A stretch of DNA of 64,000 nt from Bifidobacteriaceae bacterium (GTDB lineage: Bacteria > Actinomycetota > Actinomycetes > Actinomycetales > Bifidobacteriaceae), in the NCBI GenBank assembly GCA_022651005.1, contig JALCQD010000003.1:310001-374000 (forward strand), written 5' to 3'. Below, piece by piece: positions 26,396-34,032 of this stretch. The notes beneath the pieces are model-generated. The model ran no database searches and had not been told where the DNA came from. It worked only from the letters and a program-made list of their open reading frames with translations. The translations under genes were made by a program, and so were the position numbers. Within the stretch, counting starts at the first letter, position 1. Each line of letters begins with the position of its first letter.

Positions 26396-27394
26396 ATGTC
26401 TACCACTACGACGACAACCGTCTCGGTGAATAAAGAGGCGCGCATGACAACGCAGGAACGGCGTAATGCCAAGCTGTCCCAGAAAGATTGGAAGAACCGC
26501 CAACGGAAGAAGGAGAAGTCTGGAGGGCTCCTGGAATTAACGGGACGTCAGAAAGTCTTGAATTTCCTCCTTCACTTCATCATGGTTGTTATGGTGTTGT
26601 ACTGCCTTATTCCTCTTTTCTGGCTTTTGATTTCATCGACCAAAACAAATGAAGGGCTCTATAACTCTTCGGGTGTATGGTTTGCGGATCAAAACGTCTT
26701 TTTCCAGAACATCAAGGATACGTTTACTTTCCAAGAGGGAATTTTCCCCCGATGGTTGGTGAACACCCTGCTGTATGCCATTGTTGCCGGCTTCGGCTCG
26801 ACGATCTTTGCCACTTTTGCTGGATATGCAATCGCGACAATGAAGTTCCCGGGACGCAATAGCTTGCTGTGGATCACACTCGTTTTCATGTCGATCCCTA
26901 CGACCGTTATTACGGTTCCTCTGTTCCTTATGTATTCGAAGATCGGTTTCATCAACAATCCATGGGCGGTGATCGTTCCTCAGTTATCTAACCCGTTTGG
27001 TTTGTACCTGATGATCATCTATTCGCAAACATCTATCCCTGTTTCATTGATTGAAGCGGCGAAATTGGATGGTGCTAGCTCTTGGAAGATTTTCTGGAAG
27101 GTCGCCTTCCCGCTCGTCTCTCCTGGATTTGTCACCGTTCTTCTCTTCGCCTTGGTGGGTGTGTGGAACAATTACTTCCTGCCGCTGATCATGCTGCAAG
27201 ACATGCACGATTACCCGCTGACTGTTGGACTTAACGTTTGGCTAAAGATGGGTGGTGACGCATCGCTCCACGCGGTTCCCAATAATTTGATTATTACTGG
27301 ATCATTAGTAGCAATTATTCCGCTTATTATTTCCTTCCTGTTCCTACAGAAGTATTGGCAGTCCGGCCTTTCGGCAGGTGCTGTCAAGCAGTAA
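26396..27394 (+). CDS. Sugar ABC transporter permease (MalG type)
   Basis: A 332-residue membrane protein. A basic, Thr-rich cytoplasmic N-terminal extension of about 55 residues precedes six helices. The EAA loop is SLIEAAKLDGASSWKIFWKV. With the preceding permease and the lipoprotein it makes a CUT1-type carbohydrate importer. It starts 2 bp after the upstream stop, using GGAGAGG inside the end of that gene, which implies translational coupling. A strong terminator follows at 27399, so the pectinase gene downstream has its own promoter. Confidence 0.9.
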   Translation: MSTTTTTTVSVNKEARMTTQERRNAKLSQKDWKNRQRKKEKSGGLLELTGRQKVLNFLLHFIMVVMVLYCLIPLFWLLISSTKTNEGLYNSSGVWFADQNVFFQNIKDTFTFQEGIFPRWLVNTLLYAIVAGFGSTIFATFAGYAIATMKFPGRNSLLWITLVFMSIPTTVITVPLFLMYSKIGFINNPWAVIVPQLSNPFGLYLMIIYSQTSIPVSLIEAAKLDGASSWKIFWKVAFPLVSPGFVTVLLFALVGVWNNYFLPLIMLQDMHDYPLTVGLNVWLKMGGDASLHAVPNNLIITGSLVAIIPLIISFLFLQKYWQSGLSAGAVKQ

Positions 27395-27398
27395 ATGC

Positions 27399-27469
27399 CT
27401 GCGCGCCAGGATGGCGGGTGAAGAATGGACTCTCCTACCTTCCTCTTGGCGCGCAGTTTTTAGTTTTTT
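27399..27469 (+). terminator. Strong terminator after the ABC transporter operon
   Basis: An 11-bp GC-rich stem (27399-27409 with 27446-27456) encloses a long loop and is followed by TTTTTAGTTTTTT. The remaining spacer to 27702 shows only a weak AAGCGCTG core (27483-27490) and no clear promoter. Confidence 0.88.
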
Positions 27470-27702
27470 CTTGCAATGAGGCAAGCGCTGTATAGCGGCA
27501 ATTATCACTTCGTTTATTTGAGCGTTGGCTTTGCCATGCCACGAGAGATTTTAAAAGTAATTCAAGAGCATGAGGGGGTGGTGTCTTTACAGCATGAGTA
27601 ATTAATAGTGAAGATTTATGTGTTCGCGCCTTCCATCAAAGATGATGGCTATCACGCAGTACTCATACGAAAGGCCGAACTTCAAAAAGAAAAGGTGAAG
27701 TA

Positions 27703-30700
27703 GTGGAGAAAAGAATATCTTCTATCCTGGCCGCATTAGTCGGTGCAGGAACTATTCTCGCCATGAGTCTTACGGCTCCAGTGGCCCAAGCGTCTGATCT
27801 CAATGTTGCCGCCCCTTCAAATTTGGCGATGGCCCCGGCATCAAATACAGACACATCCGTTGTTCTCACCTGGGACAAACCCAGTAACTATTCGAATGTC
27901 TCTCGGTACAACGTGTATCTCGGTGATGCTCTTGTTGGTTCCACCGATATGACATATTTCAAGGTCGAAGGCCTTGCTCCCTCGGCAACTTATGGCTTTA
28001 CAGTGCGCGCTGTCGGTGAGGACGGTGCCGTTCTCTCTGCCGATAGCAACACCTTGCAGGCCTCCACAACAGCAGTTCCAAAGCGCTATAGTGTGAAGGA
28101 TTTTGGAGCGACCGGCAACGGGACGCAAAAGGATACGGTAGCAATTCAGAAGGCTATCGATGCATGCGTCGAGAAGAACTGTGAAGTGTATCTTCCTTCC
28201 GGAACCTACCTCAGCGGTGCCCTCAATCTGCACAGCGATATGACGTTCTATGTCGATTCTGGAGCTCAGCTCAAGCCGAGTACAGAACTTGCGGATTATC
28301 CATTCACCAATGCTCGGCACGACATTGAAGATCTCATGGGAAAGAATCCGGCATATTCAAGCTTGCTCAATGCCGGTGAAATGGACAAGAGTAAGGGTGT
28401 TACCACCAGCAACATCAAGATTCTCGGACCCGGAACAATCGGAGATGAGAAGAATGGTCAATTACTACGTGAGGCCTATGATTCGTTCACGAATGAAGGC
28501 GCGGGTGGAGATCTTGATATTCCCGCAGATGTGTATCAGGCCGGCCAGCACGTTGGCGGTGGAAGCCTCATAAGCCTCAAAAACTGCGGAAATGTGTATA
28601 TGGATGACATTCATATTCGCAATGGCATGATGTGGACTATCGTTCCCGTGTACAGCAAAAACATCACTGCTTATGGTTTGGATTTGGTGACATCTGTTCA
28701 CAACGGTGACGGTTTCGATCCCAATTCGTCCCAAAACGTCTGGATTCTTGGTACAACGTTCTCCACGGGAGACGACAATAGCGCCATCAAATCTGGTAAG
28801 GACGCGGAGGGCATTGCCATCAACAGACCTTCCGATCATCTCTATTACAGAGGTGATGTCTTCAATTCTGGTCACGGCGGTGTCACCATCGGCAGTGAAA
28901 TGTCCGGTGGCGTGAGCGATGTGTACGTCGAGGATTCGACTATTGTTCCAGTGGATCTTTCAAAGGGCTCTGTGAATCCAGGGCTTCGCGTCAAGGTGAG
29001 TCCCAAACGAAGTGGATATGTCAGAAACATCCAGATCAGAGATTCTGTAGTCAACATGATTAGTGTCATCACTAATTACGACAACACATCTGCTGCCGAT
29101 CTCGATCCGAATCTGGAATTGCCGGATATCGAGAATTTCCGTTTCACCAACGTCGTTGCGCCTAATTGGAATAATTCAGCAGGCAAAGGGAACATTATTG
29201 ATGTGAGCGGTTCCAACTTCAGTGATGATTTAGTTGCCTACCTGAAGAATTTCCAATTCGACAATTGCAAGTTCTATTCCGCCAAGCTCGATACTTCCCA
29301 GAACATGACGTTCCGTAACACGGAGCTTTATCAGGGGATGGTTGCGTCGCGGTCGCAGAATGTTACGCAAGATGGTGAAGTTTTTAAGGACACAAGCTTC
29401 CCCGTCAACGATGACTTCACTGGTCTGGCGAGTGGCGTAGGCCTACCAACGGGCTGGTCGATGCATCAAAGCGACACTGAGGGAGGTGCAACTGTTAAGC
29501 AGGAAGATGACAACTCGTATCTCACCTTGGTTGATAATGGCAAGGGATACGAGACGTTGTGGCGCTCATTTACTGAGCAAAATAAGGTCATTGACGCTTC
29601 CTTCTCCTTCCGCGTCCCAAAGACGATGGACGGAATCAGCAACTCGGTCATTTCTCTAAAGGAGGCAGCTGGGAAAAATGAAGTTGCGAAATTCGGCATC
29701 TCGGGGACTTCGCTCACTCTTGATCAAGGGAAAGGAGTGACGGCTAAAACTGTTATCTCCACTCTGGAACCGGATAAGTGGTACACAGTCACCGTCAAGG
29801 CAAACGTTGCAAATAAGACGCTAGACGTTTCGTCGGAGGGACAGCCGTCAATCACCGGTGCAAGCTTCAGCTCCTCGAAAGCTGCTGGCATCGGGGTGGT
29901 GGAGGTCCACCTGCCCGATGGGAACACATCGCCTCTTGCCATGGATATTGACAACGTGAAGGTTTCCGCTGACGCATCCGCTGTCGTTGTTCCCCAAGGA
30001 GTGACCTCTATCGCGCTGTCCGCACCGTCGAACGCTATCGACACAAAGTCTGGCACGTTGAACTTGTCGGCAGATGTTGTTGCGGGATCAGAAACAGCTG
30101 ACAAGTCAGTGACGTGGTCAGTGACCAAGCCAGACATGAGTTCCACAACAGCTGCGTCGATCGACCAAAACGGAGTCCTCACGGCCAAGGAGAACGGAAC
30201 AGTTGTTGCAGTTGCCACAGCAAATGATGGTTCCAGAATCCGCGGAATTTTCCCGGTGGTCATTACGAATCAGCAGACTGTTTCCAGCCTCGTGCCAGTC
30301 AGCCTCACCACTACCGTCGGAACGGCTCCGGTTCTGCCAGCGTATGTGTATCAGCGCAACAGCGACGGCACCACCATGCCTGTGGATGTCACGTGGGCGA
30401 AAGTATCCGCAGAGGACTATTCAGCGCCGGGAACCTTTACCGTGAAGGGAGAGGTGAAGGATGCCGGAAGCGTCACTGCGACCATTACAGTATCGAACGT
30501 CGGAGTGAAGTCGATCGAAAAGGCAGTCGTCAAGACAACCCCGGGCAAGCTGAGGATGCCGTTGACCGTCACTGCAACAATGAATGACGGTTCGCAGCAG
30601 CGCCTCTCAGTGAAGTGGGATGCTGTATCCGCTTCTCAGTACGCCAAGGAGAATATCAACGGATTCACAGTCAAGGGAACCGTTGCGGGTGCCACTCTCA

Positions 30701-32934
30701 ACAAGGCGGCAGCGACGGCAACAGCGCAAGTCCTCGTTCTCCCAGAGGTTGTCAAGGGCGTCACACCCATTGTTGTGGCAGCCGACGGCAGCGGAGACTT
30801 CCGCACGGTTGGCGAAGCGATTCGTTCGATTCCCCAGAACAACAAGCAGCGCAGAGTCGTCTTTGTGAAGCGAGGAACATATAAGGAGAAGTTGGTTATC
30901 GATCGTCCGTATGTGACCCTCGTGGGCGAAAGCACGGATAGCACTGTTCTCACATATGACGACAAGCCGAGCGACATCGGTGCGGACGGCAAGGCTCTCG
31001 GCACGTATGGAGATTATTCCGTGCGCATTACGGGACACGATTTCTCTGCCAAGAACATCACCTTCCAAACCACGGCGGGTTCGTCAGCGGGTCAAGCGGT
31101 CGCGCTTGACGTGAGCGCGGATCATGCCATCTTCGATCATTGCCAAATCCTCGGGTACCAAGACACTCTCCTCCTGAGAAACAAGACGGATGAGAGTCAG
31201 ACGGACAACGTCCCGAATCAACCGACCACCCAGACGTACCGGTCCTATTTCAAGGATTGCTACATCACCGGTTCGGTTGACTACATCTTCGGGGCTGCCC
31301 AGGCCGTGTTTGATAACTGCACGCTGCACTCAAACCTCAATGGGTATGTGACTGCAGCGAGCACACCTCAGGAGCAAAAATATGGATTTGTTTTCCGCAA
31401 CAGCAAAGTGACGGGAGAAAACCCATATAGCGGACAGCTCACGACGACTCTTGGCCGCCCGTGGCGCCCCTACGCCAGCACGGTATTCCTCGATTCAGAA
31501 ATGGACCGCAACGTCGTTGCCGAAGGCTGGAATAATTGGGGTGACGCAGCGAATGAGACAACAGCTCGATACGCAGAATGTGGCAGTACCGGAGACGGTT
31601 ACGATGCCGCAAAGCGCGTCGGATGGGTTTCTCAAACCTGCGATCCCGATGAGTACACGCTTGACAATATCTTCAGTCAAGCGAGCGGCATCAACGTCAC
31701 CGATGACTGGGATCCCACCCAGCTCATCAACCCGACGGCCGCTCCCGAGACGCCAGTGGCGGTTGATGCCTCCGCTCAGACGTTCCAAGGTGTTGGGCTA
31801 ACGGGCAGCGTTGCACCGTATGCGCAAGCGGCCGACGACGGTGTGCTCACCTATAAGGTGGCACAGCGTCCCGCTCATGGAATCCTGACCTTCAAGGGCG
31901 ACGGATCCTACAGCTATCTCCCAGATCCAAGCTTTGCCGGTAAAGATACCTTCACATTCAAGGCATTGAACGGCGGGGCAACGTCGAATGAGGCAAAGGT
32001 CAGCATCTCTATTTCGGGTGCTGTTATCAATCCAGACAATGCTGCCGGTGCGACGGTGGCCGCAAAGAGCGGAGCAACCTCCGTCACCTTGTCGCAAAAG
32101 GATCTGGCTCAGGTCAAAGACAACAGCGCAACCGTGTCTCTTGACTTCGGTCTCGCAAAGGTCAACGTGCCCTTCATCTATGCGCGCATGATGATGGGGT
32201 ACGAGAGCTCTCTGCAACTCACGATGTCCGCACCGAACGCGCAGCAAAATCAGCAGATTGCATCTGCGCTCGGAAAGAACCGCAAGGCTGTGCGCTCGCA
32301 AGTGATCTCGGCGAAGGTTATTGCCGCCGATGGCTCCGAGCGTGAAGTGTCTGCGCTCCCCGGGCCAGTACTGGTGACACTGGTGCTGACCGCCACGCGC
32401 TCCTCGAACTCCACTGGTTCACAGGAGAGCACACGGGTTTACCGTGTCGACTCCGCCTCGCAACTGAGCGATCTCGGAGGAACAGTGAACGGCACCAAGT
32501 CGGCAGCCTTCTACACGCAGGAGACCGGCATATTCACTGTGGCGAAGTCTGCAACCGCGGCACAGTCGAACACCGCTGGAACTCCCGCGAAGCAGAATGA
32601 CTCCAGCACTTCGGCTTCGACCGATGATGCGGTCTCGGATAAGCAGCCTCAGCCTGAAGCCAAGGACTCCGGGGTGGCGGCTGAAGCCGACGGCAAGTCT
32701 GCGGTCGACCAGCCGGAGCCTGAGACGAAGAGTCCTACGGGTGCCACCGCAGATTCTGAAGAATCCGCAGATAAGTCTGGTTCGACAGCTGCGCACGATG
32801 CCGCCGCGCCAAAGCCCCTGGCACACAGTCTCGCAGCGACTGGTGTGAACGAGGGTGGGCTCGCCCTCACCGTGCTGTTCTTTGCAACTCTTGGCATGGC
32901 GTTAGTCGTGCTGCGCAAGGAGGTGCGAAAGTAA
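27703..32934 (+). CDS. Sortase-anchored bifunctional polygalacturonase (GH28) and pectin methylesterase (CE8)
   Basis: A 1743-residue surface protein. Signal peptide to about residue 30 (ends AQA); a fibronectin-III-like domain (about 35-125); a GH28 beta-helix (about 130-560) with NGDGFDP, GDDNSAIKSG, GHGGVTIGSE and LRVKVSP standing for the family NTD, GDD, GHG and RIK sites. Then come a lectin/glucanase-like beta domain (about 566-760), two or three bacterial Ig-like domains (about 767-1010), a pectinesterase domain (about 1020-1330) with GYQDTLL, GSVDYIFGAAQ and LGRPWRPYAST, and a VCBS/cadherin-like module (about 1355-1440). An acidic Ser/Pro/Glu linker leads to LAATG near 1711, a membrane helix and a basic tail. 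GTG at 27703 follows AAGGTGAAG. The protein would strip methyl groups and cut homogalacturonan at the wall. GH28 has Gly in place of the usual Thr in the NTD motif and Asn for Cys after GDD. Confidence 0.9.
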   Translation: MEKRISSILAALVGAGTILAMSLTAPVAQASDLNVAAPSNLAMAPASNTDTSVVLTWDKPSNYSNVSRYNVYLGDALVGSTDMTYFKVEGLAPSATYGFTVRAVGEDGAVLSADSNTLQASTTAVPKRYSVKDFGATGNGTQKDTVAIQKAIDACVEKNCEVYLPSGTYLSGALNLHSDMTFYVDSGAQLKPSTELADYPFTNARHDIEDLMGKNPAYSSLLNAGEMDKSKGVTTSNIKILGPGTIGDEKNGQLLREAYDSFTNEGAGGDLDIPADVYQAGQHVGGGSLISLKNCGNVYMDDIHIRNGMMWTIVPVYSKNITAYGLDLVTSVHNGDGFDPNSSQNVWILGTTFSTGDDNSAIKSGKDAEGIAINRPSDHLYYRGDVFNSGHGGVTIGSEMSGGVSDVYVEDSTIVPVDLSKGSVNPGLRVKVSPKRSGYVRNIQIRDSVVNMISVITNYDNTSAADLDPNLELPDIENFRFTNVVAPNWNNSAGKGNIIDVSGSNFSDDLVAYLKNFQFDNCKFYSAKLDTSQNMTFRNTELYQGMVASRSQNVTQDGEVFKDTSFPVNDDFTGLASGVGLPTGWSMHQSDTEGGATVKQEDDNSYLTLVDNGKGYETLWRSFTEQNKVIDASFSFRVPKTMDGISNSVISLKEAAGKNEVAKFGISGTSLTLDQGKGVTAKTVISTLEPDKWYTVTVKANVANKTLDVSSEGQPSITGASFSSSKAAGIGVVEVHLPDGNTSPLAMDIDNVKVSADASAVVVPQGVTSIALSAPSNAIDTKSGTLNLSADVVAGSETADKSVTWSVTKPDMSSTTAASIDQNGVLTAKENGTVVAVATANDGSRIRGIFPVVITNQQTVSSLVPVSLTTTVGTAPVLPAYVYQRNSDGTTMPVDVTWAKVSAEDYSAPGTFTVKGEVKDAGSVTATITVSNVGVKSIEKAVVKTTPGKLRMPLTVTATMNDGSQQRLSVKWDAVSASQYAKENINGFTVKGTVAGATLNKAAATATAQVLVLPEVVKGVTPIVVAADGSGDFRTVGEAIRSIPQNNKQRRVVFVKRGTYKEKLVIDRPYVTLVGESTDSTVLTYDDKPSDIGADGKALGTYGDYSVRITGHDFSAKNITFQTTAGSSAGQAVALDVSADHAIFDHCQILGYQDTLLLRNKTDESQTDNVPNQPTTQTYRSYFKDCYITGSVDYIFGAAQAVFDNCTLHSNLNGYVTAASTPQEQKYGFVFRNSKVTGENPYSGQLTTTLGRPWRPYASTVFLDSEMDRNVVAEGWNNWGDAANETTARYAECGSTGDGYDAAKRVGWVSQTCDPDEYTLDNIFSQASGINVTDDWDPTQLINPTAAPETPVAVDASAQTFQGVGLTGSVAPYAQAADDGVLTYKVAQRPAHGILTFKGDGSYSYLPDPSFAGKDTFTFKALNGGATSNEAKVSISISGAVINPDNAAGATVAAKSGATSVTLSQKDLAQVKDNSATVSLDFGLAKVNVPFIYARMMMGYESSLQLTMSAPNAQQNQQIASALGKNRKAVRSQVISAKVIAADGSEREVSALPGPVLVTLVLTATRSSNSTGSQESTRVYRVDSASQLSDLGGTVNGTKSAAFYTQETGIFTVAKSATAAQSNTAGTPAKQNDSSTSASTDDAVSDKQPQPEAKDSGVAAEADGKSAVDQPEPETKSPTGATADSEESADKSGSTAAHDAAAPKPLAHSLAATGVNEGGLALTVLFFATLGMALVVLRKEVRK

Positions 32935-32960
32935 CACTGGTGTAGAGGATTCCTCCTCCG

Positions 32961-32994
32961 ACCGGCATCGCTCATGCGGTGCCGGTTTCTCCTG
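32961..32994 (+). terminator. Terminator after the pectinase gene
   Basis: A 10-bp stem (32961-32970 with 32977-32986, one wobble), a 6-nt loop and a short T-rich tail, 26 nt past the stop codon. Confidence 0.7.
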
Positions 32995-33035
32995 TTTTAT
33001 GTGCAATGGCGCCAGCGATTGCAGAAGGGGCATTC

Positions 33036-33443
33036 ATGGCTGTGAATAGTGAGAAAACGCAGGCCGCGGTTTCCGAGGGGAGCAAGGTCGACCCTGCATT
33101 AGACGGAACTCCAGAAGAGCTTGCCGCACAGGGCGGCGCAAGCGCAAGCGACAACCACGATGCCGCAGCCTTTGGTAAGGAGCTGGATCTTCACCATGCG
33201 TGGGTGTTGCCTTTCTCTGGTTATGTGAATGCAGCTGGCTATGGTTACTGCAAAGAACCAACGTTCGCCGTGGCGCAGGATGGATGGGATGCTTATGCTG
33301 CATTCGCGCAGTTGCGTCCCGGTGCTCAATTGGGTGTTGTGTATGAGGGTCTGCTCGGCGGCCATGATGTTGACCGTGAAGCGCTCCGGTACTTTCTGAA
33401 ATTTGAACGTGGCATCATCATCAACGGCAATCGGGCATACTGA
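33036..33443 (+). CDS. Small protein of unknown function
   Basis: A 135-residue protein I do not recognise. The first ~45 residues are polar, Ala/Ser/Gly-rich and probably disordered. The rest (about 50-135) looks folded and rich in aromatic residues and Gly: HHAWVLPFSGYVNAAGYGYC, DGWDAYAAFAQLRPGAQLGV and LRYFLKFERGIIINGNRAY. There is no signal peptide or membrane segment. Start: ATG at 33036 with GAAGGGG upstream. It stands alone between the pectinase terminator and the repeat-rich spacer before clpB. Good ribosome site and consistent codon use argue for a real gene. Confidence 0.55.
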   Translation: MAVNSEKTQAAVSEGSKVDPALDGTPEELAAQGGASASDNHDAAAFGKELDLHHAWVLPFSGYVNAAGYGYCKEPTFAVAQDGWDAYAAFAQLRPGAQLGVVYEGLLGGHDVDREALRYFLKFERGIIINGNRAY

Positions 33444-33477
33444 AATATGCTGTTTAACGTGTTTGATACCGGGTCCC

Positions 33478-33540
33478 GCATGAGGTGCTGAGCCCTGCAT
33501 GAGGTACTGGGCCTTGCGTGAGGATACTGGTTCGTGCATG
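33478..33540 (+). repeat. Three 19-20 bp degenerate tandem repeats
   Basis: Units at 33478-33496, 33497-33515 and 33516-33535 share GC(A/G)TGAGG-TACTGGGCC-like sequence, and a fourth begins at 33536. No coding role is apparent in this spacer. Confidence 0.7.
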
Positions 33541-33595
33541 TGAAAAAGAGAACACCGTGTTTAGGCTGAGCCCATTTCACCAGTGGCAACTTGCT

Positions 33596-33755
33596 TCGGT
33601 GCTGCATTGAATCCTTTGGTGCTGCACGTCGGTTGAAAGAGGAGCTTTTCGCTTCCAAAAAGGTTTGGGATACCGCAAATTTCTGTCGCCTGGGAATCGA
33701 AATTTCCGAGTTCCTCCAGGAGAGTGCAGCACCAAAGGATTCAATGCAGCACCGA
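33596..33755. repeat. 160-bp element with perfect 32-bp inverted ends
   Basis: 33596-33627 and 33724-33755 are exact reverse complements over 32 bp. Within each arm GGTGCTGC occurs twice. The 96-bp core is AT-richer and shows partial self-complementarity (GAGGAGCT near 33640, AGTTCCTCC near 33711). It could be a miniature transposable element or a transcribed long hairpin. It carries no ORF. Confidence 0.8.
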
Positions 33756-33846
33756 GGGCATCGTAGGTCCCGGAGAACTGCTCCCGCTCCGCATTCCAGC
33801 CGTGCAATGCCTTGCCGGGTACGGGTTTACACAGAGAATTTAGAAA

Positions 33847-33867
33847 CTTGAGTCACTTCCGCTCAAG
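33847..33867. promoter_or_regulatory. HAIR operator (HspR binding site) before clpB
   Basis: CTTGAGT-N7-GCTCAAG, one base from the HspR consensus CTTGAGT-N7-ACTCAAG. TTGAGT may serve as the -35, with AATAAT (33873-33878) as a -10 at a 19-nt spacing, so HspR would cover the promoter and heat would release it. Confidence 0.88.
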
Positions 33868-33920
33868 TTTGGAATAATCGCGCGTCGTATGTGTTGTACA
33901 AAGCAGCAAAGTGCGTCAGC

Positions 33921-34010
33921 GCACGAGAACGCAGGTACAAGACCGTACGAACTCGTACACACGCTCGTACGTGAGAACACACATATGCACGAGAACGCAC
34001 GAGAACGTAC
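33921..34010 (+). repeat. Short repeats in the clpB leader
   Basis: GCACGAGAACGCA occurs at 33921-33933 and 33987-33999, with a near copy starting at 33998. CGTAC-type words recur between them. The leader is low in T and rich in CGAGAACG. Confidence 0.55.
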
Positions 34011-34032
34011 ACACGTAAACAAGGAAGTACAT

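Noticed and set aside
27471..27496. Possible promoter or regulon site before the pectinase (TTGCAATGAGGCAAGC, TATAGC)
   Set aside because: The spacing between candidate -35 and -10 is only 14 nt, and the match to GCAAC-N3-TGGCAAC is poor.
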